A DNA stretch of 64,000 nt from Deminuibacter soli. GTDB taxonomy: Bacteria; Bacteroidota; Bacteroidia; Chitinophagales; Chitinophagaceae. Under the pieces are notes generated by a model. It had not been told where the DNA came from. It saw only the letters and a program-made list of their open reading frames with translations, and did no database searches. Positions 1-7,424 of the stretch are shown here, piece after piece. The position numbers were made by a program, and so were the translations under genes. The stretch's first letter is position 1. Each line of letters begins with the position of its first letter. Location: the NCBI RefSeq assembly GCF_003412455.1, contig NZ_QTJU01000001.1, positions 620,001 to 684,000 on the forward strand, given 5' to 3'.

Positions 1-681
1 CTGGCGGTAGGTGTCGCCGATGGGGATTACGTGTTTGCCGGAAAAGATGCGGTTGCGTTCAATCGCGTCGATTTTATCGAGTGCCACGATGTAGGATTTA
101 TGCACGCGCATAAACCTGCCTGCGGGTAACAGTTCTTCTGCAAATTTCATGTTTTGCAAGGTGAGTATCTTTTCAGCAGCGGTAACCACAGCGATATAAT
201 CTTTTAATCCCTCTATCATCAATATATCATCAATGTTCACTTTCACATGCCGGTTCGAGGTTTTTACAAAAATATAGTCGTCATTGGCAGCAGTTGCAGG
301 CTGGGCGGGCATTGCAGCCGGTGTACCCTCGGCCTGTAAAACCAGCTGCGCTTTTTGTGCTGCTTTTAAAAACCGGTCGAACGAAAAAGGCTTTACAAGG
401 TAATCAATCACATCATGCTCATATCCCTGCACGGCATATTCAGAATAAGCGGTGGTAAATACCAGTTTTATACGGCCTTTGAGCAATTGCACCAGTTGCA
501 TGCCGGTGAGCTCAGGCATTTGTATGTCAGAAAAAATAAGGTCAATGCCATCCAGCCTGGCAAACGCTTCAATAGGGTTGGTATAAGTGGCAGCGAGTTG
601 TAAAAAAGGCACTTTGCTAATGTAGGCTTCCAGCAGTTCCAGCGCCAGCGGTTCATCATCTATTACCATGCAACGTATCAT
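1..681 (-). CDS. LytR/AlgR-type response regulator (receiver + LytTR), partial at window edge
   Basis: The reading frame is open from the ATG at 681 down to position 1, giving 227 residues with no stop, so the C-terminus lies outside the window. Residues 1-115 form a receiver domain with acidic residues D8/D9, phospho-acceptor D52 in the motif FSDIQMP, a TT pair at 76-77 and the conserved K97 in LVKPF. Residues about 136-227 are a LytTR DNA-binding domain (FVKTSNRHVKV, FMRVHKSYIV). Family members are about 240-255 residues, so only a short tail is missing. The start overlaps the stop of the upstream kinase gene (TGATG), implying translational coupling. Together they form a LytS/LytR-type two-component system; the signal cannot be read from the sequence. 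Confidence 0.93.
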   Translation of the reverse strand, partial: MIRCMVIDDEPLALELLEAYISKVPFLQLAATYTNPIEAFARLDGIDLIFSDIQMPELTGMQLVQLLKGRIKLVFTTAYSEYAVQGYEHDVIDYLVKPFSFDRFLKAAQKAQLVLQAEGTPAAMPAQPATAANDDYIFVKTSNRHVKVNIDDILMIEGLKDYIAVVTAAEKILTLQNMKFAEELLPAGRFMRVHKSYIVALDKIDAIERNRIFSGKHVIPIGDTYRQ

Positions 682-1688
682 CAGGCAAGTACCAGTTTAA
701 GGGTTGAATAATAACGGTTCTCCTTTTCAGCAATTTTCAAATCGTATTTACCGGCATACAGCAAATCCAGCCTGCGTTTCACGTTTTGCTGGCCAATACC
801 GCTCACATGATCTTTCTGCTGCAGCTTAATGGTATTTTCTCCTTTAAAAACAAGATCGTTTCCGTTTACCAGCAGTTGCACGCGTGCGGGCATTCCGGTA
901 TCGGTTACATCGCCGTGTTTAAAAATATTTTCAACAAAACTGATCAGCAGCAACGGTGCAATCTGCTGCCCGTTTACATCGCCATGCACTTCCATGGTAA
1001 AGGCCGATCCGTTTTTAAAACGCAGCTGCTGTAAAGCAATATAATCATGCATGTACTCCAGCTCTTTTTGCAGGGGCACCTGGTGGGCCTGGCTTTGCTC
1101 GAGCATGTAACGCATAATGCCGGATAGTTTTAAAATGGCTTCAGGTGCTTCGTCTGATTTTTTATAGGCCAGCGAATAAATATTGTTGAGACTGTTAAAC
1201 AGGAAATGCGGGTTGATCTGCGATTTCAAAAAAGACAGTTCTGCTGTTTTAGACTGAACTGCCAGCTCATTGCGTTCCTGCCTGTTTTGCATCCACTCTT
1301 CCAGGGCAGATACCAGTACGCTGATCACCACCCAGGGAGCAATATAATGCAGGTTGTCTTTTATGTAAAACAGCGCCGTGTAATCTCCGTAATAGTTATT
1401 TACACCAATGGTGTGCGGGTAAATCACTTCTTCTATTAAATAACGCACACCCGCGCCAAACACCATGCTCAATAAAGCGGCTGCCAGCCACAACACGTAA
1501 CGGCCTTTTTTCATGGTGCGGGGAAATACCAGGAAATAGTTCACATAAAAAACCACGATCCCTACAATCGTCATACTGTAGGTGAGCGGATTTGTCCAGC
1601 TGTGAAAATTCAGGTTTACTGTATTGTCGTAAAACAGATTAAAGTACCAGACCAGTAAATGCAGTACAAGTTTCTGCTTTTTGTTCAT
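681..1688 (-). CDS. LytS/YehU-type sensor histidine kinase (His_kinase family)
   Basis: 335 residues. The N-terminal half has about four hydrophobic membrane segments (around 8-20, 37-55, 64-82 and 115-130). It is followed by the His_kinase motif NPHFLFNSLNN with phospho-acceptor H161, then a GHKL ATPase region containing SFVENIFKHG (N box) and a GIGQQNVKRRLDLL block. There is no recognisable periplasmic sensor domain. Such kinases phosphorylate LytTR response regulators, and the regulator gene follows directly with a TGATG overlap. Targets are often envelope or transport genes, but nothing in the window identifies them. Confidence 0.93.
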   Translation of the reverse strand: MNKKQKLVLHLLVWYFNLFYDNTVNLNFHSWTNPLTYSMTIVGIVVFYVNYFLVFPRTMKKGRYVLWLAAALLSMVFGAGVRYLIEEVIYPHTIGVNNYYGDYTALFYIKDNLHYIAPWVVISVLVSALEEWMQNRQERNELAVQSKTAELSFLKSQINPHFLFNSLNNIYSLAYKKSDEAPEAILKLSGIMRYMLEQSQAHQVPLQKELEYMHDYIALQQLRFKNGSAFTMEVHGDVNGQQIAPLLLISFVENIFKHGDVTDTGMPARVQLLVNGNDLVFKGENTIKLQQKDHVSGIGQQNVKRRLDLLYAGKYDLKIAEKENRYYSTLKLVLA

Positions 1689-1870
1689 GCGTTTAATTTA
1701 AAGATTTAAAGCTACTGAGCCGGTAATTTTTTTCATTTCCCGATCTACCAACCTGCCCTCCTGCTCTGCCAACCGGGATAACCGGCAACCGGGTATCACC
1801 CATCAGGCAAGTACACATTCCAACTTTAAATTTCAAACATTACACCAGTGTTTTTAACATTTCCGAAATA

Positions 1871-1901
1871 TTTCGTATTTGAAAAACTTTCCTTAGATTT
1901 G
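1871..1901 (+). promoter_or_regulatory. Bacteroidota-type promoter for the two-PDZ protein
   Basis: TAGATTTG at 1894-1901 fits the TAnnTTTG -7 consensus exactly, and TTTC at 1871-1874 sits 19 bases upstream where TTTG is expected. The start codon is 33 bases downstream. A perfect 12-bp palindrome (CGAAATATTTCG, 1864-1875) overlaps the -33 element and may be an operator. Confidence 0.5.
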
Positions 1902-1933
1902 ATCTACTAAGCATTTCGTACAAAATTCATCAT

Positions 1934-2887
1934 ATGTATTCAACACTGTTTAAATCCGCTGCTGTTGCGCTTTTTGCCACTGCCAGCATTGCCGCCCATG
2001 CGCAGGCTGATAAGAAAGACAACTCCATCAAGAACAATGAGGATATCATTATCCACAAGGGTGAATCGTCAAAGGAAAAGTATGTAATTGTTATTGACGG
2101 AGATAAGATGACCATTAATGGCAAAGCGGCCAGCGAGTACAATGGTAAGGATATACAGGTAGTACGCAGAAGAGCCCCGCGTGTAACCGTGCACCCGTTC
2201 CCGGAAAGCCCGATGGGACCGGGCGGTGTAAAATTTTTTAAAGGCCCGCGCCTTGATATGAACCATGCGGTATTGGGTGTGGTAACCAGGCCCTCAAAAG
2301 AAGGGGCACTTATCACGGATGTGAATGAAAAAAGTGCTGCTGCCAGCGCCGGTTTAAAAGAAAATGATGTGATTACCCGCATTGGCAGCACACCGGTAAC
2401 AGATACCACCAGCCTGGTATCGCTGATTGGCAAACACCAGCCCGGAGACAGCATCACCATCGGTTACCTGCGCGATGGCCAGGCCGGTACCACCAGTGCA
2501 GTACTTGGCAAAAACAGTGTGAACTTCAACTACCAGTTTAATATGGATGGCGATGCCAATTTCGAATTGCCTAAGTTGAATTTTAACCAGTTTGAGTTTA
2601 ACATACGCCATTTGCATGCAGGTATACAGTTACAGGAAACAGAAGAAGGCAAGGGTGTAAAAGTGCTGGATGTAGACGATGATTCGCCTGCAGCCAAAGC
2701 CGGTATAAAGGAAGATGATGTAATTACAGCCATCAACGGCAAACCGGTTAACTCCATTGACGATGCCCGCAACAGCCTGGGTGATGTAAAAGAGGGCGCC
2801 AGCTATGATATTACGTACCTCCGCAATAACCAATCGCAGCAAACCAGCCTGAAATTTCCAAAAAGGCTGAAAGTTGCGAATTTCTAA
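1934..2887 (+). CDS. Exported protein with two PDZ domains
   Basis: 317 residues. A Sec signal peptide covers about residues 1-23 (cleavage after AHA). A basic/proline linker follows, then PDZ 1 at about 110-195 (GALITDV, SAGLKENDVITRI) and PDZ 2 at about 228-310 (KAGIKEDDVITAING). Both resemble HtrA/DegP PDZ domains, but no trypsin-like protease domain is present, so this is not a protease. PDZ modules bind C-terminal or exposed peptides, so a periplasmic scaffold or chaperone role is plausible. The gene is a single unit ending in the terminator at 2969-2998. Confidence 0.85.
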   Translation: MYSTLFKSAAVALFATASIAAHAQADKKDNSIKNNEDIIIHKGESSKEKYVIVIDGDKMTINGKAASEYNGKDIQVVRRRAPRVTVHPFPESPMGPGGVKFFKGPRLDMNHAVLGVVTRPSKEGALITDVNEKSAAASAGLKENDVITRIGSTPVTDTTSLVSLIGKHQPGDSITIGYLRDGQAGTTSAVLGKNSVNFNYQFNMDGDANFELPKLNFNQFEFNIRHLHAGIQLQETEEGKGVKVLDVDDDSPAAKAGIKEDDVITAINGKPVNSIDDARNSLGDVKEGASYDITYLRNNQSQQTSLKFPKRLKVANF

Positions 2888-2894
2888 CCCATCT

Positions 2895-2934
2895 GCAGCT
2901 TCGGAAAGCGCATTTTGCGTATTTCCGGAGCTGC
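2895..2934 (+). other. Long hairpin in the 3' untranslated region
   Basis: Arms at 2895-2907 and 2922-2934 pair over 13 bases with one mismatch (GCAGCT...AGCTGC outer part). An inner GCGCA/TGCGT helix sits at the tip. It lies 8 bases after the PDZ-protein stop and upstream of the true terminator, so it may stabilise the mRNA 3' end or be part of a small RNA. Confidence 0.45.
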
Positions 2935-2968
2935 TTTGTGCAGCACGCTCCATGTGCACCAGCTATTG

Positions 2969-2998
2969 ACCGCCGTTTTTACGGTGGTTTTTCTTTTT
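2969..2998 (+). terminator. Intrinsic terminator of the PDZ gene
   Basis: Stem ACCGCCGT / ACGGTGGT with a TTTT loop (2969-2988), followed by a T-rich run to 2998. Confidence 0.85.
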
Positions 2999-3092
2999 AA
3001 CAGTTCACTCATTTGCCGCAGCGGGGTTTAATATCAGCGCTTATAGGTATTTTCGCGTACTGAATACTGATACAGCAATAGTTTTTAGCACA

Positions 3093-4541
3093 ATGAGTGA
3101 TTATTCCGACAAATACGAAACCGTCATCGGCCTTGAGGTACATGCACAGCTGGCCACTGCAAGCAAATTGTTTTGCGGCGATGCCACCAGTTTCGGTGCA
3201 GCGCCCAACACACAGGTGAGCCCTATTACCCTTGGCCATCCCGGCACCCTGCCCAAAACCAATCGCCTGGCAGTTGAATATGCCATACGTATGGGTATAG
3301 CGTGTAATTGCACCATCACCCAAAACAATTATTTCGCACGTAAAAATTATTTCTATCCCGATTTACCCAAGGGATATCAAACCTCGCAGCACACCACACC
3401 TGTTTGTGATGGCGGCAGGGTATTGATAAAATCGGGTAATGACAGCCGTTTTATACGCCTGAACCGCATTCACCTGGAAGAGGATGCAGGCAAAAGCATT
3501 CACGATATGGATGAGGTGTATACCTGCATTGACTACAACCGTGCAGGCACGCCACTTATTGAAATTGTAACCGAGCCGGATTTGCATACGGCAGATGAGG
3601 CTTACCAGTATGTTACCGAAATACGCAGGCTGGTTCGCTGGCTGGGCATTTGTGATGGCAATATGGAAGAAGGCAGCCTGCGCTGTGATGCCAACGTATC
3701 GATACGGCTGAAAGGTGAACAAAAGCTGGGCACCAAGGTGGAAGTAAAAAACCTCAACTCTATCCGCAACGTAAAAAAAGCGATCGAGTTTGAAGTGGTG
3801 CGTATGATTGAACTGGTTGAAAGCGGCGGTACTGTTAAACAGGAAACACGCAGTTTTGATGCAGCTACCGATACCACTTTCGCGATTCGCGAAAAAGAAG
3901 AAGCCAATGATTACCGGTATTTTCCTGAGCCGGACCTCGCTCCTTTTATGTTGTCTGACGCGTTTGTGGAAGGTATAAAAAAATCGCTTCCCCCCCTGCC
4001 TGAACAGTTGCTGCAGCAATACCAGCAGCAATACGGCTTGTCTGAATATGACGCCGCGCAATTGTGTATGGACAAGGAAACAGCAGATTACTACAATGCA
4101 GTAACCGCCATTTCAAACAACTACAAAGCAGCTGCCAACTGGATCACCGGTCCCATCAGGCAATACATTAACGAGAACAAACTCGACTTCGGCAATTTCC
4201 CGTTAACGCCCCAACAGCTGGCAGGCCTGTTGCAGTTGGTAGATGAGGGCAGCGTAGGCTTTTCAGCTGCTGCCACCAAAATATTACCCGAACTTATTAA
4301 ACACCGGGATGCAGATGCACTGCAGGTAGCAACAGCACAAAACCTGCTGCAGGTAAGCGACAGCGGTGAACTGGAACTGTGGGTAAACCAGGCGCTCAGC
4401 AATATGCCCGATAAAGTAACCGAATATAAAAAAGGCAAAAAAGGACTGATTGGCTTGTTTGTAGGTGAAGTAAAAAAATTAAGCAAAGGCAAGGCTGACC
4501 CGAAACTGGTAACCGGTCTTTTACAGGAAAAACTAAAATAA
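3093..4541 (+). CDS. gatB: Aspartyl/glutamyl-tRNA amidotransferase subunit B
   Basis: 482 residues, full length for the family. GatB is the tRNA-binding kinase subunit of the GatCAB complex, which converts Glu-tRNA(Gln) and Asp-tRNA(Asn) to the amidated forms. The start block (ETVIGLEVHAQL) is the classic GatB N-terminus, and LPKGYQTSQ, EDAGKS, DYNRAGTPLIEIVTEPD and GSLRCDANVSI are all present. The C-terminal YqeY-like tail ends in a lysine-rich stretch. gatA and gatC are not in the window. The next gene starts 14 bases downstream on the same strand, so the two are probably cotranscribed. Confidence 0.97.
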   Translation: MSDYSDKYETVIGLEVHAQLATASKLFCGDATSFGAAPNTQVSPITLGHPGTLPKTNRLAVEYAIRMGIACNCTITQNNYFARKNYFYPDLPKGYQTSQHTTPVCDGGRVLIKSGNDSRFIRLNRIHLEEDAGKSIHDMDEVYTCIDYNRAGTPLIEIVTEPDLHTADEAYQYVTEIRRLVRWLGICDGNMEEGSLRCDANVSIRLKGEQKLGTKVEVKNLNSIRNVKKAIEFEVVRMIELVESGGTVKQETRSFDAATDTTFAIREKEEANDYRYFPEPDLAPFMLSDAFVEGIKKSLPPLPEQLLQQYQQQYGLSEYDAAQLCMDKETADYYNAVTAISNNYKAAANWITGPIRQYINENKLDFGNFPLTPQQLAGLLQLVDEGSVGFSAAATKILPELIKHRDADALQVATAQNLLQVSDSGELELWVNQALSNMPDKVTEYKKGKKGLIGLFVGEVKKLSKGKADPKLVTGLLQEKLK

Positions 4542-4555
4542 CAATACATCAAGTA

Positions 4556-5701
4556 ATGAAGCAATGGATAGCAATACTGGCAACAACAGCAGTAGTTTTT
4601 ACTGCCTGCCAGCAAAAAAAGCATGGTGCATTTGCGATAGGTGGCAAAATTGATCACGCACCTGCTGCGAAAGTATTTTTACAGGAATTGCCTTTTACCA
4701 GCAATGCACCTGTAACTATCGACAGCACTACCCTGAAACCGGATGGCAGTTTTGAAATGCATGCCATCAGCAAAGAAGAGGGTTTGTACCGTATTACGTT
4801 TGATAACGGACCGCAAATGGCTTTTATCAATGACAACCCGAAAATACGTGTGCACTTCGATGCAGTTAATTTCCGTAAGCCCGAAGTGGAAGGCTCACCT
4901 GCTACAGAAAAACTCTATGCCTTTTTCGATAGCTACCGCCAGAAAGATTCTACGCTGATGTCTATCTTCCAGCAGCTGGATTCATTGCAGAAAACACCGC
5001 CACACAAAGGTGCAGACAGCATTGCCACCGCACTTGACCTGCAACGCAAAACTGCTGTTGATGCATTGAACAATGAAGTAAAAGGTTTTATCAAAACATC
5101 TGAAAGCCCTACATCAATTTACTATGCACTGGTACTGGGCAATAAATCAATGACGCCGGCCGAACTGAAACCATTGGCAGATGAAGCCAGCAGCCGTTTT
5201 AAAGACCACAGCGGTTTGGCCAAATTAAAAAGCGTACTGGCTGTACAGGCAAGTGCCCCTAAAGATGGTGAGGGTGCTTATCCGCTGTTAAACCAACAGG
5301 CGCCTGAGTTAACGCTGAACGATGTAAACGGTAAACCGGTAAGCATCAGCAGCTTTAAAGGCAAATACCTGCTGGTTGATTTCTGGGCAAGCTGGTGTGG
5401 CCCCTGCCGTGCAGAAAACCCCAATGTAGTAGCAGCTTACAACCAGTTTAAGAATAAAAACTTTGCGATACTGGGTGTATCACTTGATAAAGAAAAAGAC
5501 GCATGGCAGGCTGCCATCCAGAAAGACCAGCTGAACTGGACACAGATCAGCGACCTTAAATTCTGGGAAAGCCAGGCAGTGAATACTTTCCAGTTTAATG
5601 CTATTCCTTTTAATGTGCTGATTGATCCTTCCGGGAAAATTATCGCAAGCGGATTGAGAGAACAGGCTTTACAGCAGAAGCTGGCAGAGGTGCTGAAATA
5701 A
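4556..5701 (+). CDS. TlpA-like thioredoxin lipoprotein with N-terminal DUF4369-type domain
   Basis: 381 residues. A lipoprotein signal ends at a likely acylated C18 (VVFTAC). Residues about 25-120 match the DUF4369 pattern found in bacteroidete envelope thioredoxins, followed by a helical linker. Residues about 245-381 are an AhpC/TlpA-type thioredoxin domain with the redox motif WCGPC (C281, C284) and a cis-proline region (FNAIPFNVLID). The protein is expected to be membrane-anchored in the periplasm and to reduce or isomerise disulfides. It follows gatB by 14 bases; no functional link between them is known. Confidence 0.9.
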   Translation: MKQWIAILATTAVVFTACQQKKHGAFAIGGKIDHAPAAKVFLQELPFTSNAPVTIDSTTLKPDGSFEMHAISKEEGLYRITFDNGPQMAFINDNPKIRVHFDAVNFRKPEVEGSPATEKLYAFFDSYRQKDSTLMSIFQQLDSLQKTPPHKGADSIATALDLQRKTAVDALNNEVKGFIKTSESPTSIYYALVLGNKSMTPAELKPLADEASSRFKDHSGLAKLKSVLAVQASAPKDGEGAYPLLNQQAPELTLNDVNGKPVSISSFKGKYLLVDFWASWCGPCRAENPNVVAAYNQFKNKNFAILGVSLDKEKDAWQAAIQKDQLNWTQISDLKFWESQAVNTFQFNAIPFNVLIDPSGKIIASGLREQALQQKLAEVLK

Positions 5702-5732
5702 ACAGCCAATACAAAACATAATAAATATAAAA

Positions 5733-5760
5733 AGGCCCGTTGCAAACGGGTCTTTTTTAT
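5733..5760 (+). terminator. Terminator of the gatB-tlpA unit
   Basis: Stem AGGCCCGT / ACGGGTCT (one G-T pair) with a TGCAA loop, followed by TTTTTTAT. Confidence 0.8.
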
Positions 5761-5775
5761 TGCGCACGATTGATC

Positions 5776-5897
5776 ATTCATTATTCAATGCCGTTTAGTT
5801 AAGCGTGATTGATATTTTTTACCACAAAGAACGCAAAGTGAAAACCCACAAAGTTCACAAAGGGGCTGTTAACTAAACGACATTGATTCATTATTCA
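5776..5897 (+). repeat. MITE-like element: terminal inverted repeats inside a 12-bp direct repeat
   Basis: Identical 12-bp direct repeats (ATTCATTATTCA) lie at 5776-5787 and 5886-5897. Just inside are inverted repeats at 5787-5802 and 5869-5884 that pair at 15 of 16 bases (core CGTTTAGTTAA). The interior (5821-5863) carries CACAAAG/GCAAAG/CACAAAG/CACAAAG words, which recur at 48053-48087. The layout resembles a small non-coding mobile element with a target duplication. There is no ORF. Confidence 0.5.
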
Positions 5898-5931
5898 TCA
5901 AAAAAGCCATCCCTTTGCGGGGATGGCTTTT
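5898..5931 (-). terminator. Terminator of the first susCD operon
   Basis: On the minus strand: 12-bp perfect stem (arms 5902-5913 and 5920-5931, AAAAGCCATCCC/GGGATGGCTTTT) followed by a T run. Confidence 0.85.
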
Positions 5932-5953
5932 GTATGATAACTGTTTGGAAAAA

Positions 5954-7378
5954 TTAATAACCGGGGTTTTGAGCCAGGTTAGGATTTTTCTGCCTGTCGT
6001 AGTCAGGAATAGGCAACACACTTCTTTGTGAAGCCCAAGGGGTCACCGGCTGGTTGTAGTGACTTGGAATATCACGTCCTGTGCGTTGGAATTCAAACAC
6101 GCCATGACCTTCAAAAGCAAGCTCAATGCGCCTTTCGGTTACAATCGCATTGATCAGCTCGTCCTGTGTGGTGGCAACAATGGGCAATACTGCATTTGAC
6201 CTTGCACGCACCTGGTTAACCAGTGCCAGTGCTGTTGCATCAACACCTGAGTTTAAACGTGCCAGCGCTTCGGCTTTGGTAAGCAGGATTTCTGCATAAC
6301 GTACTACAGGCACGAAGTCGGTTGTAATACCAGGGTATTTTGTAGTCCAGTACAGTTTGCTCACCACCTGCATCAGTTTCCTGTAGCGTGCATCGTGCAG
6401 GGTATCCATCAGGTTAACATAATCGCTTGAAATGTTGATGTCGCCCCTGGCTTTTGCACCATAGTGCTGGCCCAGTGAGTTGTTGGTATTGGGGTTATCG
6501 GCACCGTTCATGGCAACAGAGAAAATAGATTCTTTTGTTGTGTAAGGCGCCTGGAATGTCTGCTCAGGAGAAGCATTCAAACCCAGTGTACTATTGTATT
6601 TGAACACAGAATCGGCATAAGCAGCAGCTTTAGCCCATTCGCCTTCGTACAGGTACAAACGGCTCAGCAATGCCAGGGCAGAAGTTCTGTTAGCCCTTGC
6701 TACACGGGTAAACGCATCGGCGGGCGGCTCAGGCAGCTTGGCTTTTGCATCGAGCAAATCGCTTTCAATTTGTGCATACACCTCTTTAATGGTATTACGC
6801 GGAACCTGGTTGCTGGCAGCAAAAGGGTCGGCACTTACGGTTAACACCAATGGTATACCCAGGGTAGTGGTATCACCGGCTTTCCAGCTTTTGTTATAGG
6901 GTTGCGCCCACAGGTTTTCTGTATAAAAATATACCAGCGCCCTGATGAATTTTGCTTCACCAATGTACTGGTTGGCCTTTTCAGGAGAAACCAGGGGTGT
7001 ATTTGCAGGGAAGTTCTGCAGAAAATAGTTGGCCTGGTAAATAGAGTTATAAGCATCGCGCCAGGCAGCACCTACGGTACCATCACCAGCCAGCAGCTGT
7101 GGAATAAAACCGATGTTACCAAAGTAAGTGTTGGGTGATTCATCTACACCGCGCTGATCGGCATAAATCAATACCCTGCCGCCAAAGTAGTTGGCGTTCT
7201 GCAAACCATCATACATACCAATGGCAGTTTTCTCAATCCTGTCTGCTGAGCTGAACGCCAGCGAAGGGTCCAAAGCATCCAGTGGCGCTTCGAACAAAGT
7301 GCTTTTTTTACAGCTGGACGCTGCAAAGGCCAGCGCCAGGAAAGCAAATGCTATTTTAGAAGTTGTTCTTTTTGTCAT
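5954..7378 (-). CDS. SusD/RagB-family nutrient-binding outer-membrane lipoprotein
   Basis: 474 residues from the ATG at 7378, chosen because the lipoprotein signal starts there (MTKRTTSK..., hydrophobic stretch, then SSC). An upstream in-frame start at 7435 would add 19 residues with no signal-like character and overlap susC. The protein has the SusD fold pattern: N-terminal SusD-like helices (SIYQANYFL, AKFIRALVYFY) and a C-terminal RagB/SusD block (RYAEILLTKAEALARL, ERRIELAFEGHG). It caps the SusC-type channel encoded 46 bases upstream and delivers ligand to it. The substrate cannot be inferred: no enzymes are nearby. Confidence 0.93.
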   Translation of the reverse strand: MTKRTTSKIAFAFLALAFAASSCKKSTLFEAPLDALDPSLAFSSADRIEKTAIGMYDGLQNANYFGGRVLIYADQRGVDESPNTYFGNIGFIPQLLAGDGTVGAAWRDAYNSIYQANYFLQNFPANTPLVSPEKANQYIGEAKFIRALVYFYTENLWAQPYNKSWKAGDTTTLGIPLVLTVSADPFAASNQVPRNTIKEVYAQIESDLLDAKAKLPEPPADAFTRVARANRTSALALLSRLYLYEGEWAKAAAYADSVFKYNSTLGLNASPEQTFQAPYTTKESIFSVAMNGADNPNTNNSLGQHYGAKARGDINISSDYVNLMDTLHDARYRKLMQVVSKLYWTTKYPGITTDFVPVVRYAEILLTKAEALARLNSGVDATALALVNQVRARSNAVLPIVATTQDELINAIVTERRIELAFEGHGVFEFQRTGRDIPSHYNQPVTPWASQRSVLPIPDYDRQKNPNLAQNPGY

Positions 7379-7424
7379 GATTTTCAATTTGTGGCTTACG
7401 CCGCTGTCCATTATACAATTCACA

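Noticed and set aside
3363-4061. 232-codon minus-strand frame opposite gatB
   Set aside because: gatB is intact and highly conserved here; the antisense frame has no family resemblance.
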